The notes beneath the pieces are model-generated. The model had not been told where the DNA came from. It did no database searches and worked only from the letters and a program-made list of their open reading frames with translations. A program made the position numbers and the translations under genes. Shown here piece by piece: positions 37,156-47,232 of a stretch of 64,000 bases of DNA; the first letter of the stretch is position 1, and every line of letters begins with the position of its first letter. Source of the DNA: JBHHUI01 sp965248775 (GTDB lineage Bacteria > Chloroflexota > Anaerolineae > Anaerolineales > JBHHUI01); assembly GCA_965248775.1 (NCBI GenBank), contig OZ252150.1:4278001-4342000 (forward strand), given 5' to 3'.

Positions 37156-37852
37156 AAATGAAAGCTCCGCCCCCTTGTGATAATATGCGACATCCGACCG
37201 CCGTGATCGCAGATGCAATCCGTTAACGTATTCCTCTGTGCAGCTATCGAGATAGACTGTTTCGCCGGATGAAGGCCCCCCTTACCCGAACGAGTGATTA
37301 ATACACTTGCCGATTCCGAGTATTTTGTTGTTGATGTATGAAGATACGAATATGAAACAGTGACTTGCTTCTGTTTTTGTTCATCTCTTGTAACATCGGG
37401 CGATGCCGCATTGTACCAAGTATGAATTTTTGAATCAAGAAAAATGGGTGTTGCAGCCTAAAAAAATCAAACCTTTTAAGATCATGATTCCTTAAGAATA
37501 TATTTGAATCGCTATGCGTTCTAAGATCACGGCAGCATCAATATGAGATATATAAACCCCAATACCTGACGGATGGACAAGAGGCATACCATATATGGCG
37601 GATATTTTGCGGATGAGAAAGGGCGTTTATCGGACGAAATTGAATCTTAAATATTTCGACTGAGAACCAGCTGCTGCCGTGTCTCCCACGAAGCACACAA
37701 ATCGGAGGTTCGCCTGAGGCCACTAGCCGCTTTATAACCATACAGACAGTCTTTCTGCAAAGGTGATTTCGGCAAACAATTAATTGTGTGCACTCGTGGG
37801 CTAATTCCCCAAAAACTTGCGACAGTCTGATGACTTGGGTACAATCTCAAAG
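37156..37852. other. Long AT-rich intergenic region upstream of dnaA
   Basis: About 700 bases without a recognisable gene between the divergent dnaA and spoVS genes. It is AT-rich, particularly at 37310-37560. I see no TTATCCACA box. It must hold the dnaA and spoVS promoters and may supply an unwinding element. Short open frames here look random. Confidence 0.5.
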
Positions 37853-38140
37853 ATGGACTTTATCAAAGGTTCTTCTACCTCGCGTTCAACGGCCGTTGCC
37901 GGTGCGATTGCCGGCATTATGCGCGAACTGGGGCATGTCGAAGTACAAGCTATCGGTGCAGGTGCAGTGAATCAGGCGATCAAAGCAGTTGTGATCGCGC
38001 GCGGATATTTGGATGGAGACGGGATCGACATTTACTGTGTGCCGGAATTCACTGAGGTCATGATTGATGGACAGGAGCGAACTGCTATCCGCTTCTCGGT
38101 CGAAACGTGGGAACAGGTAACAGACAACATCGAAGAGTAA
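37853..38140 (+). CDS. spoVS: Stage V sporulation protein S (SpoVS)
   Basis: The 95-residue Alba-fold-like protein contains TAVAGAIAGIMRELGHVEVQ and AVNQAIKAVVIARGYL, typical of SpoVS. The start ATG 37853 begins MDFIKGSS. In Bacillus SpoVS affects sporulation, but homologues are common in non-sporulating phyla such as Chloroflexota and Deinococcus-Thermus, where they are probably regulators. No sporulation genes are nearby. Confidence 0.92.
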   Translation: MDFIKGSSTSRSTAVAGAIAGIMRELGHVEVQAIGAGAVNQAIKAVVIARGYLDGDGIDIYCVPEFTEVMIDGQERTAIRFSVETWEQVTDNIEE

Positions 38141-38207
38141 GAAGTATTGTTGTGAACTGAAGAGAGTGGCGCAACAACGAAGCCGCTATTTTTGATTCTG
38201 GAGTCTT

Positions 38208-39215
38208 TTAGAGTGTGACGAAGGGTAACTCGAGGAGTAAAACTTCTACAGCTAGGCGGGTGTTTGCGTTCTTCTGAAGCTGTTCCAGGGTATGGGTTAT
38301 TGACCTGATGGCTTGGGCTGCTTCCACCGGACTGACCTTCTCAGCAACGCGCCGAATTGTTTTTTCATAATTGATATTCATCAAACCGGCCGCAGTACCA
38401 GCGCCGGCTAGATAGACATCTCTCCACCAGCCCTGCCAGACTTCTAGTGCTTCCAGCAAAGCCTCGCGATCCTGGGCTAACGAATGCGCAAAATCAAAGC
38501 GGCTTATGCGCGCAGCCGGGAGCATTTGATGCAGAGCCTCCAGATGTGCAGAGCGTCTCTCCAGCGTTGCGCTATTTTCTAACAAGCGAACAGCCCACCC
38601 CAAGCGGCCCTTCGAAATGCTCGCCAACAAAGCAGCCTGATCTTCTTCCGCGCCCCATTGATTTTTGAGAACCTGCTGTACTTTGACTCGCGATAGCGGG
38701 CGCAGCACGAGCCGTTCGCAGCGCGAGACGATGGTTGGGAGCAGGGCCTCCTCATTGTTTGCGGTCAGAATAATGATGCCATTACCGGGCGGCTCTTCGA
38801 GCGTTTTGAGGAGAGCATTGGCGGCCGCCGGCGTGGCGGCTTCGAAATCTGTACAAAGCGCGATGCGGCGACTGGCTTCCACAGGGCGCAGAGTGAAGTC
38901 CCGGATTAGCGCGCGGATAGGATCGATTGTGATTTTCGCCTTCTTGATTATACGTCCGCTTAATACCGGCGTGACGAGGCTCACATCCGGATGCTTAGAA
39001 TCCGTAATGAGCTTGCAGATGCGACAATCACCGCAGGGTGGATTCTCTTCCGCACAAAGAGCAGCTTGCGCAAAGGCGGAGGCCAGGGTGCGCTTGCCAA
39101 TTCCTTCTGGACCGGTAATCAAATAAGCATGCCGCGCTCGACCTCGTGCGAGATCGCCAGCCAGACGCTCAACTGCCCAGGTGTGGCCGATCACCGGCCA
39201 GGTGTGTGCTCCCAT
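38208..39215 (-). CDS. holB: DNA polymerase III subunit delta'
   Basis: The 335-residue protein has a P-loop-like GPEGIGKRT at residues 35-43, zinc-binding cysteines in CAEENPPCGDCRIC, and sensor motifs in ALLKTLEEPPGNGIIILTA and TIVSRCERL. It is the delta' or tau-like part of the clamp loader, partnering delta encoded by holA. Its start overlaps the upstream gene stop as TAATG. Confidence 0.9.
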   Translation of the reverse strand: MGAHTWPVIGHTWAVERLAGDLARGRARHAYLITGPEGIGKRTLASAFAQAALCAEENPPCGDCRICKLITDSKHPDVSLVTPVLSGRIIKKAKITIDPIRALIRDFTLRPVEASRRIALCTDFEAATPAAANALLKTLEEPPGNGIIILTANNEEALLPTIVSRCERLVLRPLSRVKVQQVLKNQWGAEEDQAALLASISKGRLGWAVRLLENSATLERRSAHLEALHQMLPAARISRFDFAHSLAQDREALLEALEVWQGWWRDVYLAGAGTAAGLMNINYEKTIRRVAEKVSPVEAAQAIRSITHTLEQLQKNANTRLAVEVLLLELPFVTL

Positions 39216-40483
39216 TAAGCGACCGTCTGTGATGATTTGCGCTCTAAGCGTGCGAGGCGATGCTGCAGGGCCGCATCCACATCGTCACGTTGCCAGGTAG
39301 GCGGCCATTTGGATACCTGTTCCAGTGCTTGTTGGGTCCAATCAATTGCAAGGGGCAGGTCAGGTGCGTGCCATTCATAATACTTCGCAATTTCGACAAA
39401 CGAATCCGGATCGTCCGGCGTCAGTTTTGCAAGGCGAGACCACAGTGGGACCGCCTCATCTCGCCGATTGTTGCGCTTTAGTAGCGCGCCGTAGCGTTTG
39501 AGGGCCAGGGCCTGGTGATCGTCTTCTCCAATCCGCGCAAGAGATGCCTGGTAGGCGCGCTCCGCAGGTTCGAGTTCGCAGCTTTTTTCGAGCCAGATTG
39601 CCAAGCGCAGACAATCGGCGCCGGTTCTTTGCTCTGAGAGCGGATCGGCGTAGGCCTCTACTAGATAGGTAGCCAGCGAAACCATAGAGAGGATATCGAT
39701 TTCGTTGTGATAGATCACTCGCTCCAACTCGCGCGCGTCTCCGGTGCGCAAATAGGTTGTATATATCTCGGGGATCATCCAGCCCGGCACATCGATAGTG
39801 GTGCGCTCTAAGCCCAACACTTCGCTTTCCAATGTCCCCAACCGGCAGTTTTCCAGCCTGCCACGCCACAATCTGCGGGCGGGTGGCAGTAAGTCCAGGT
39901 GAAGTAACGCACGCAAATCAAAATGATTACGCGCTAAGAGAAAACGACTTTCCAGCAACGGAACATCAAACGTACGCCCATTGAACGTCACTAAACCGGA
40001 GCAATTCTCTAACAACTTGGAGAGTGCGCTGACCAGGGCAAACTCCTCGGACGGATCGCGCAAGAAATACTGGCGGACGCAAAAATGATCGCCGTCGAAG
40101 AAGCCAACCCCCACCAGGAAGGCTAGCGTGCCAGCGCCACCCGCAAGGCCTGTGGTTTCTGTATCCAGGAAAACGAGGCGGGACAGGTCTGGGTTGCTTG
40201 TATCCCCTCCATACGCGAGCTGGGCAACAATATCGGGCGAGACGCCCAACATCTCTTGCAATTCAAATGGGCTATGCGAATCGGAAACAGGAACTATTGA
40301 TTCGATCTGATAATAGGTGCCAGCCGGCGTTTCAATCTCTTGGCCGGAGACTACATCTTCAATTGGAAGCGGTTCTTCGAGTGTCGGGTCCTGCACTACC
40401 TCTGCTGAAGTAGTACTGCGCCTGGGGGTACGGCGACCGAAGCCGACGCGATTCAGACGCTTGCGAAGGTCAGCAGTAGACAT
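39215..40483 (-). CDS. Ribonuclease H-like 3'-5' exonuclease with TPR-like tail
   Basis: The 422-residue protein has the DEDD-type motifs: FLDTETTGLAGG (DxE), VTFNGRTFDVPLLESR and a YHNEIDILSMVSLA segment with the last Asp. The C-terminus (about residues 285-400) has helical repeats like TPR. It resembles the YprB/RNase H-like family. The tail could bind other proteins. The gene is co-transcribed with holB. Confidence 0.8.
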   Translation of the reverse strand: MSTADLRKRLNRVGFGRRTPRRSTTSAEVVQDPTLEEPLPIEDVVSGQEIETPAGTYYQIESIVPVSDSHSPFELQEMLGVSPDIVAQLAYGGDTSNPDLSRLVFLDTETTGLAGGAGTLAFLVGVGFFDGDHFCVRQYFLRDPSEEFALVSALSKLLENCSGLVTFNGRTFDVPLLESRFLLARNHFDLRALLHLDLLPPARRLWRGRLENCRLGTLESEVLGLERTTIDVPGWMIPEIYTTYLRTGDARELERVIYHNEIDILSMVSLATYLVEAYADPLSEQRTGADCLRLAIWLEKSCELEPAERAYQASLARIGEDDHQALALKRYGALLKRNNRRDEAVPLWSRLAKLTPDDPDSFVEIAKYYEWHAPDLPLAIDWTQQALEQVSKWPPTWQRDDVDAALQHRLARLERKSSQTVA

Positions 40484-40491
40484 GCATGCGA

Positions 40492-42606
40492 TTATACATC
40501 GTCACTCATCGCTTGCAGTAATTCGTCGATCTTCTCAATAGCATGCCTGGCGGAATCGGGCCGATCGGCTGGATCAGGCGCCAGCAATTCCAGGATCAGT
40601 TCTTCAAGTTTCGCAGAGAGATCGGGCCGATAAACACGTGGGGAAAGGGGAACGCCCTGAAGTTGTCGTAAAAGTGTCAGTTCCTCGCGGTCAGCTTCGA
40701 AGGGGTGTATACCGACAATACTTTCGTAGAGTAAAACACCAGCCGCAAAAAGGTCGCAGGCCGCGGTCGAGTCACCCCCACGCAGAAGTTCCAGCGCACG
40801 ATAGGTTGTGGGGACGTGGATTTCGCTGAAAAAGAGTGGCGCGCGTGAGATGAGGGGGCTGTCGTTTTGAAAGAGAAGAAATTCGGGGCGCAGGTCTCCG
40901 TGTAGCAGGCCTCGTGTGTGGAGTGTCTGTAGAACCTGCAGCACCTGCCGGATACTGGCCAAAGCAGTTGTCACGCTCGGACGACTACCATTCATCGTGA
41001 GCCAGTCAACCCATGAGTGGCCTGCTGGGCGTGCGCCAACGAATGCGACCAGGCTACCCTCCACCACCACTTCGCCCCCGGCGACAATCCCGGGCGTTTG
41101 CATCTCACACCATGCTCGCGCTCGCGCAAGGAAGTTTTGGCGATACGTGCTCGTAGCCTCTTCTCCAAGGACGTGGACGATAACTTCTTCGCCGCTGGCG
41201 GAGTCTGTTGCAGGATAAATCACGCCAAACTGATCGACGTCGAGCGTATCGCCGAGCTGGTAGCGCCATTCGAAAAGACCATTCTCACGGAGCAAATGGG
41301 TTGGACGGATGAGCGCCAGCAGTGCGTGATGACGGCGGCGGTAGATCGGGCCGGTGTCTTCACCTGTAGAATAACGCAGGGTGCGCCGAATACCAGACTT
41401 GGGGCTGACGATTGCAACTTTTGCATCAGGCGAGAAATCAATGGCGCTACGCAGGGCCGCCGCTCCGGCAACATCAAGGGACGCGACGAGGGTCAGATCC
41501 AGGATCATACGGTGGTCGGGCGCCCGGGCCAGGAAATCGGCAATTCGGAAGTGGGTTTCCTGAGCGGTTTCAGCAGTCACATTCCCGGCCACAGCGAGGA
41601 GCCACACATCGCGGGAGGTGTCTTCGATCATCTCAAGGCCAACGGGTGGGCCGAGCAACATCTCCAAGCCGTCATACCCGACCAGAACTTCGATCTCGCC
41701 GGGGATCGGATTCAGGCGCGAATACTGGCGTGCAGATTCGGCCACTTCATAAATAGAGCGGTCCGAGTCGCTGGGATCGTAATGCACCATGACAAGTTTT
41801 TGAGCGCCCGCTTTCTCTGCGATATCAACACCGATCATCACCGAGCTGTGACCCCAGTCCTGTTTGGAGAGGAAGAGATCACGTAGCGAAAACTGCGAGT
41901 CGAAAGCCAACGCGTCCGCATGGGAAAAGAATTCGATATAACGGCTCAAGCTGACGTCATCGAGTTCTTTATATTCGCCGTCACTCGCGAAGACAAAAAC
42001 GCTTTCGCCATCATCGAAGCGATATGCGTAGGCAGTTCCGGGGTGCTGCAAGGCAAGGTTAGAGACCGTGGTACGCCCAACCTGTACCGAGGCGCCTTCT
42101 TTAATTTGAATGAATTGCAATTCGGCCGGGAACTCACGAACCGTGAGCGGGAAGTAAATGGGCGCGACTTGTTGATGATCAAAATATCGGCGCGGGTCTG
42201 CCCCGACAGCATAAATTGTTATTCGATTGCCGGGTACATAGAGAGGCGCAAAAAACGGAAACCCTTGTAGATGATCCCAATGTGCGTGTGTGAGGAAAAT
42301 GTGGGCGACACCATGCCCGCGGCCAAACTCGCGCGCCATCATCGCCGCCCCGAGTTCACGCATGCCCGAGCCGCAGTCGATGACGATAGTTTCCCCACCG
42401 GCTTCGACCTCCACGCAGGTCGTGTTGCCGCTGACGACACGCCCGATCCAGGGGTCGAGGTCGCGAATGTAATTTCGGACGCTGGCAGCATCGTCTAGAT
42501 TCACGCCCTGCGCATGGGTCAGTGCCTGAAATAGTTTCTCTTGCAGCTGCTCGGTCGTAAGCGGGCTTGGGATCGAACCCCGCACACCCCAGAATTTAAC
42601 TCTCAT
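40492..42606 (-). CDS. Metallo-beta-lactamase, STAS and kinase-like three-domain fusion
   Basis: The 704-residue protein starts at ATG 42606 (MRVKFWGVRGS). An N-terminal metallo-beta-lactamase domain has the metal motif THAHWDHLQG and FDSQFSL. A middle STAS-like domain has MILDLTLVASLDVAGAAALR. A C-terminal protein-kinase fold has HGDLRPEFLL and CDLFAAGVLLYESIVGIHPFE. The kinase lacks the lysine of the VAIK motif (the matching position reads VIVHV), the Asn of the catalytic loop (HGDLRPE) and a DFG triplet, so it is probably a pseudokinase. The set suggests signalling by second messenger or phosphate. Confidence 0.8.
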   Translation of the reverse strand: MRVKFWGVRGSIPSPLTTEQLQEKLFQALTHAQGVNLDDAASVRNYIRDLDPWIGRVVSGNTTCVEVEAGGETIVIDCGSGMRELGAAMMAREFGRGHGVAHIFLTHAHWDHLQGFPFFAPLYVPGNRITIYAVGADPRRYFDHQQVAPIYFPLTVREFPAELQFIQIKEGASVQVGRTTVSNLALQHPGTAYAYRFDDGESVFVFASDGEYKELDDVSLSRYIEFFSHADALAFDSQFSLRDLFLSKQDWGHSSVMIGVDIAEKAGAQKLVMVHYDPSDSDRSIYEVAESARQYSRLNPIPGEIEVLVGYDGLEMLLGPPVGLEMIEDTSRDVWLLAVAGNVTAETAQETHFRIADFLARAPDHRMILDLTLVASLDVAGAAALRSAIDFSPDAKVAIVSPKSGIRRTLRYSTGEDTGPIYRRRHHALLALIRPTHLLRENGLFEWRYQLGDTLDVDQFGVIYPATDSASGEEVIVHVLGEEATSTYRQNFLARARAWCEMQTPGIVAGGEVVVEGSLVAFVGARPAGHSWVDWLTMNGSRPSVTTALASIRQVLQVLQTLHTRGLLHGDLRPEFLLFQNDSPLISRAPLFFSEIHVPTTYRALELLRGGDSTAACDLFAAGVLLYESIVGIHPFEADREELTLLRQLQGVPLSPRVYRPDLSAKLEELILELLAPDPADRPDSARHAIEKIDELLQAMSDDV

Positions 42607-42727
42607 AGTCTTCTGCGAAGGGAGTGTAGCATGGAGCAAAAAGCCCTGCCACATGAACTGACCCCCAAGAAGTTGACACAAAATAAAAGCACCCCCTGTG
42701 AGAAGATAAAAGCAGGAGGTGCTTTTT

Positions 42728-43159
42728 ATGTCTGGGAAAAAGGGGATGAAAAACTACCCGAAAGCGACCAAGCTGGAAGCGGTACGCATGTTTCTGGAAG
42801 AAGGCCTGACCCGCGCAGAGGTAGTTGAAGCACTCGGGCTGCCCCGCCGAGATCTTCACGACCCAGTTCATTCGTACAGTCACCCAGTCATGAATGTACT
42901 GGGTCATGACGTGCAGACTGCATCGTGATGACTGGGTGTGAAGGTCTGGGTGCGCCAATATCGCCGCAAGGGAGGGGCAGCCTTTGCCAAACCGAAGGGT
43001 CGGCCTCCTCGTCGGCCGGCGGAAAGTCCGCAGGAGGAGCTGGAACGGTTGCGCATGGAAAATGTGCTCCTAAAAATATTCCATACCGAATTGCGCACGG
43101 ACGAGCTCGCACGGCGCAATAGCGGGTCATCTACCAGTACAAAAGAAGATACACTGTGA
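42728..43159 (+). pseudogene. IS3 orfA with an 81-bp nested palindromic insert
   Basis: ATG 42728 follows AGGAGGTGC. The first part gives an HTH (TKLEAVRMFLEEGLTRAEVV), then LPRRDL is followed by the insert, after which VKVWVRQYRRKG resumes in the same frame. The insert (42856-42936) brings an in-frame TGA at 42926. A leucine-zipper-like ELERLRMENVLLKI follows. OrfA normally binds the inverted repeats. Confidence 0.7.
42856..42936 (+). repeat. Nested interleaved-palindrome insert in orfA (81 bp)
   Basis: Outer arms TCACGA, CCCAGTTCAT, TCGTGA and ATGACTGGG enclose at least one more interleaved set (ACCCAG, TCATGA, CTGGGT, TCATGA). Removal joins CGAGATCT to TGTGAAG, restoring RDLVKVWV. Confidence 0.65.
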
Positions 43160-43512
43160 AGGCAATGTGTACTTTCTTCGCAGTTTCGCGAGCTGCCTAT
43201 TACGCCTGGCTCAAGCGCAGCCAGCAGCCGGACAAAGATAGCGCGCGGCTGCAAGCGGTGCAGCAAGCCTGGGAAAAATCGCACAGAACCTATGGCTATC
43301 GCAGGGTTGCTTTGTGGTTGCGACAACACAAAGGGCTGGTCATCAACCACAAAGCGGTTTTACGGCTGATGAACAAGCTCAATATCCGCTCCATTGCCAG
43401 GCAACGCCACCCCTATAAGCAAAGGGCCCGCTTAGATTTTCACCAGCGCTATGCCAATCTCTTGGCCCGAGATTTCGCAGCAAACCAACCCAATCAGAAA
43501 TGGGTTACTGAT

Positions 43513-43538
43513 ACACTTGCGCCGTACGCAGTACAGGT
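43513..43538 (+). repeat. Interleaved-palindrome insert after the first catalytic Asp (26 bp)
   Basis: Inserted exactly between the GAT of KWVTD and the GTC of VTYI. Arms are TTGCG/CGCAG and CCGTA/TACAGG, more diverged than in other copies. It shifts the frame by two. Confidence 0.55.
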
Positions 43539-43633
43539 GTCACCTACATCGCTACCCAACAAGTCTGGGCGTATCTGGCCACCATCAAGGACCTGTTCGA
43601 CGGTTTCATCGTTGCACATCGTCTGGGAAGACA

Positions 43634-43686
43634 CCCCGTCCAGTACCGATACCGATGCAGTGTGCACGGCACTGTGCGGGACTGGG
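43634..43686 (+). repeat. Nested interleaved-palindrome insert in orfB (53 bp)
   Basis: It begins CCCCGTCCAGT and ends GGGACTGGG, with inner arms GCAGTG and CACTGTGC. Length is 2 modulo 3, so the frame changes. Removal joins AGACA to CAATTCT, giving RHNSVRLAIDT. Confidence 0.6.
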
Positions 43687-43773
43687 CAATTCTGTGCGCT
43701 TAGCCATCGATACCCTCAAGCAGGCCAGACGTAAAGAAAAGGTCACTGCGGGACTGCTCCTGCACAGTGACCA

Positions 43774-43824
43774 CCTAGTCCAGTCGATCACGATGCAGTC
43801 TGCACGTGACTGTACTAGACTGGG
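43774..43824 (+). repeat. Nested interleaved-palindrome insert at the HSDQG motif (51 bp)
   Basis: Outer arms CTAGTCCAGT and ACTAGACTGGG enclose inner arms TCACG, CAGT, CGTGA and ACTG. Removal joins GACCA to GGGATAT, restoring HSDQGYQYTS exactly. Being 51 bases it keeps the frame. Confidence 0.7.
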
Positions 43825-44251
43825 GGGATATCAATACACTTCCAAGCAGTATGCTGCCCTTACCCGGGCGTATCACATCACCCCTTCCATGTCTCGGCGT
43901 GGCAATTGTTGGGATAATGCGCCCATGGAGAACTTCTTTGGTCATTTGAAAGCGGAAGCGCTCCGCCATATCCGCGTGCCAAGCTTTGAGCGGGCGCATG
44001 AATTGATTGACCAATATATCGAGTTCTACAATTATGAACGCATACAACTGAAAACCAAACAGACACCATATCAAATCAGGTGTCTGACTGGATGACCGCA
44101 GTGGGGGTCTTTCTTTTTGTGTCTTGTTTACAGGGTGCAGTTCAGAAATGAGGGCTTCTTCTATCCTAGTTTCCGGTGCAAAACGCACCACCTAATCAGA
44201 AATCGGCAAGGGCGAACTTCTTGCTGGGAGTGAACCTTGACAATTGCATAG

Positions 44252-45729
44252 TTACGTGGCCTTGGCCGCCAGCTTGGTACCGATGGTATTGAGATTGGCC
44301 GCCAGGCTGGCCAGCCCGACCCAACGGTGGAAGCCTGCTTCGCCACGATTGCGGCAACGGTCGAGTCGATAGCGGCGTTTCAAGACACTTATCCGACCTT
44401 CGACGCCGGCGTGGTAACGCCGGCCACGGCGGAACCAGAGTTGCTTTTCATGGGCCCGACGTTGTTTGGATTTGTGCCCGGGCTTGGGCAAGATGACGCG
44501 CGCGATACCTAATGCGCGAGCATAAGCTTCGTTGCCGGGCGAGTAGAGTCCGCGATCGCCGCTGACCTGTTCCGGTGCGCAGCCAAACTGCTGCGTGTGC
44601 TGGTCGAGGGCAGGTTGCCACTGATTGACATCGTTCGGATTGCCAGCGAGGACGCGCCAGTTGCTTAGCAAGCCGCCGTCGACTTCATCGAGCCAGACCT
44701 TGCGCCCGAACTCGGTGGGCTTGCGGACCTTGTTCCTGCGGATGATGGCGGTATGCGGTTCAAAGAGACTTACGAGCTTCTCACTCGCCGGGACACTCTC
44801 GCCGGCGAAGACCCGCCGCTCACATTGACTGATGACCTGCTCGACACGCGGGGTGAAGGTCTCGAGGGTCGCGGTCAAGCGCTGCGCTGCGCGATCTTTC
44901 TGTGTCTGCAGCTGCTCCAGAACGATTTTCGCCTGCTGCACACTCTGGCGGGCGACCTGCAGCAGCTTGCGGTACGTGGTCGTCAGCTGCGCTTTAGCTG
45001 TCTCGGAGCGCCTGCGGGCCTGATTGGCCACCTGGCGAGCATACTTGCGGGCACTGCGGGAGCGGTTGCGGAACGTCTCTTGCGTCAGTTCGGTCGTGTC
45101 ACCGAGCACCGTTTTCGCCCGTCTCAGCTCAGCGTGCGCCCAAGCACACGCACACCATCAGCCAGCAGGCCGTTGTCAGTGGGGTAGCGGATGTTGGTCT
45201 CGACAACCGTTCCATCTGTGCGCAGCTTGCGGCCACGGGTGATCTTTAGCCTGCTGGCCAGCTGCAACACGTGGGCGTTCAGGGAGATAAGTGTTTCAGG
45301 TTGGAGCAGGTTCGCCCAGCGCAGGAGCGTCTTCTCGTCCGGCACGCGCTCGAAGTACACGCGGCAGAAGTGGCGCAGTACCAGACTGTCCCTGACATGT
45401 TTCTCTGTTTCCGCGTAGCTCCAGCCGTACAAATGCTTTACGACTAACACCCTGAGCACGACTTCCACCGGCGTGGAGTTGCGGCCCGTCTGTAGTGTTT
45501 TCGGATAGCGTCGCGCAAAGTCACCGCGCACTCGCTGGTAGAGCTCGTCGTCATCCAGCAATACGTCGATATGCGCCAACACCGGGTCCATCTCACTCGT
45601 CAATGCCAGAATGTCCAGGAAGAACTTGTCGATTTCGTGGCGGTCACGTAACATTGCAGCGGCCCTTTCTGTGGAAAATGCGGGTTTGATCATTCGCATC
45701 TTCTCACAGGAGGGCCACTTTCGCACCAC
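44252..45729 (-). pseudogene. ISNCY-type transposase, copy 1, frameshifted by a 5-bp duplication
   Basis: The protein matches copy 2 (see 45790) but is split at about 45125. The cause is an extra CTCAG in CGTCTCAGCTCAGCG, which is absent from copy 2. The first frame ends RVLGRTLS, the second resumes at LGDTTELTQETF. Apart from this and a few substitutions the copies are the same. Confidence 0.8.
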
Positions 45730-45789
45730 CTAATCAGAAATCGGCAAGGGCGAACTTCTTGCTGGGAGTGAACCTTGACAATTGCATAG

Positions 45790-47232
45790 TTACGTGGCCT
45801 TGGCCGCCAGCTTGGTACCGATGGTATTGAGATTGGCCGCCAGGATGGCCAGCCCGACCCAACGGTGGAAGCCTGCTTCGCCACGATTGCGGCAACGGTC
45901 GAGTCGATAGCGGCGTTTCAAGACACTTATCCGACCTTCGACGCCGGCGTGGTAACGCCGGCCACGGCGGAACCAGAGTTGCTTTTCATGGGCCCGACGT
46001 TGTTTGGATTTGTGCTCGGGCTTGGGCAAGATGACGCGCGCGACACCTAATGCGCGAGCATAAGCTTCGTTGCCGGGCGAGTAGAGTCCGCGATCGCCGC
46101 TGACCTGTTCCGGTGCGCAGCCAAACTGCTGCGTGTGCTGGTCGAGGGCAGGTTGCCACTGATTGACATCGTTCGGATTGCCAGCGAGGACGCGCCAGTT
46201 GCTTAGCAAGCCGCCGTCGACTTCATCGAGCCAGACCTTGCGCCCGAACTCGGTGGGCTTGCGGACCTTGTTCCTGCGGATGATGGCGGTATGCGGTTCA
46301 AAGAGACTTACGAGCTTCTCACTCGCCGGGACACTCTCGCCGGCGAAGACCCGCCGCTCACATTGACTGATGACCTGCTCGACACGCGGGGTGAAGGTCT
46401 CGAGGGTCGCGGTCAAGCGCTGCGCTGCGCGATCTTTCTGTGTCTGCAGCTGCTCCAGAACGATTTTCGCCTGCTGCACACTCTGGCGGGCGACCTGCAG
46501 CAGCTTGCGGTACGTGGTCGTCAGCTGCGCTTTAGCTGTCTCGGAGCGCCTGCGGGCCTGATTGGCCACCTGGCGAGCATACTTGCGGGCACTGCGGGAG
46601 CGGTTGCGGAACGTCTCTTGCGTCAGTTCGGTCGTGTCACCGAGCACCGTTTTCGCCCGTCTCAGCGTGCGCCCAAGCACACGCACACCATCAGCCAGCA
46701 GGCCGTTGTCAGTGGGGTAGCGGATGTTGGTCTCGACAACCGTTCCATCTGTGCGCAGCTTGCGGCCACGGGTGATCTTTAGCCTGCTGGCCAGCTGCAA
46801 CACGTGGGCGTTCAGGGAGATAAGTGTTTCAGGTTGGAGCAGGTTCGCCCAGCGCAGGAGCGTCTTCTCGTCCGGCACGCGCTCGAAGTACACGCGGCAG
46901 AAGTGGCGCAGTACCAGACTGTCCCTGACATGTTTCTCTGTTTCCGCGTAGCTCCAGCCGTACAAATGCTTTACGACTAACACCCTGAGCACGACTTCCA
47001 CCGGCGTGGAGTTGCGGCCCGTCTGTAGTGTTTTCGGATAGCGTCGCGCAAAGTCACCGCGCACTCGCTGGTAGAGCTCGTCGTCATCCAGCAATACGTC
47101 GATATGCGCCAACACCGGGTCCATCTCACTCGTCAATGCCAGAATGTCCAGGAAGAACTTGTCGATTTCGTGGCGGTCACGTAACATTGCAGCGGCCCTT
47201 TCTGTGGAAAATGCGGGTTTGATCATTCGCAT
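45790..47232 (-). CDS. ISNCY-type (IS1202-like) transposase, copy 2, intact
   Basis: About 480 residues from the ATG at 47232, with a GTG option at 47259. Motifs include NSTPVEVVLRVLVVKHLYGWS, KLRTDGTVVETNIRYPTD (Asp-containing), APEQVSGDRGLYS and WFRRGRRYHAGVEGRISVLK (Glu-containing). This architecture fits the ISNCY/IS1202 transposase group. The gene appears complete. Confidence 0.8.
   Translation of the reverse strand: MRMIKPAFSTERAAAMLRDRHEIDKFFLDILALTSEMDPVLAHIDVLLDDDELYQRVRGDFARRYPKTLQTGRNSTPVEVVLRVLVVKHLYGWSYAETEKHVRDSLVLRHFCRVYFERVPDEKTLLRWANLLQPETLISLNAHVLQLASRLKITRGRKLRTDGTVVETNIRYPTDNGLLADGVRVLGRTLRRAKTVLGDTTELTQETFRNRSRSARKYARQVANQARRRSETAKAQLTTTYRKLLQVARQSVQQAKIVLEQLQTQKDRAAQRLTATLETFTPRVEQVISQCERRVFAGESVPASEKLVSLFEPHTAIIRRNKVRKPTEFGRKVWLDEVDGGLLSNWRVLAGNPNDVNQWQPALDQHTQQFGCAPEQVSGDRGLYSPGNEAYARALGVARVILPKPEHKSKQRRAHEKQLWFRRGRRYHAGVEGRISVLKRRYRLDRCRNRGEAGFHRWVGLAILAANLNTIGTKLAAKAT

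Larger units (their letters stand above)
43156..44095 (+). pseudogene. IS3 orfB transposase with three inserts, two frame-shifting
   Basis: The integrase-type transposase starts at GTG 43156 overlapping the orfA stop. It has an N-terminal HTH region (SRAAYYAWLKR), then KWVTD, VTYIATQQVWAYL, HSDH, GYQYTS and NCWDNAPMENFF (first Asp, second Asp and catalytic Glu regions). Inserts at 43513-43538 (26 bp), 43634-43686 (53 bp) and 43774-43824 (51 bp) interrupt it, so the DDE enzyme cannot be made as one frame. Confidence 0.75.
42654..44144 (+). mobile_element. IS3-family element 1 with four palindromic inserts
   Basis: Terminal inverted repeats begin TGAACTG on the left and end CAGTTCA on the right; both share an inner GACACAAAA. 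It carries an orfA/orfB pair broken by inserts at 42856, 43513, 43634 and 43774. I see no target duplication. It separates the fusion gene from the ISNCY-type pair. Confidence 0.8.

Noticed and set aside
37219..37852. Small genes in the long region upstream of dnaA
   Set aside because: The short frames lack ribosome sites, motifs and codon regularity.
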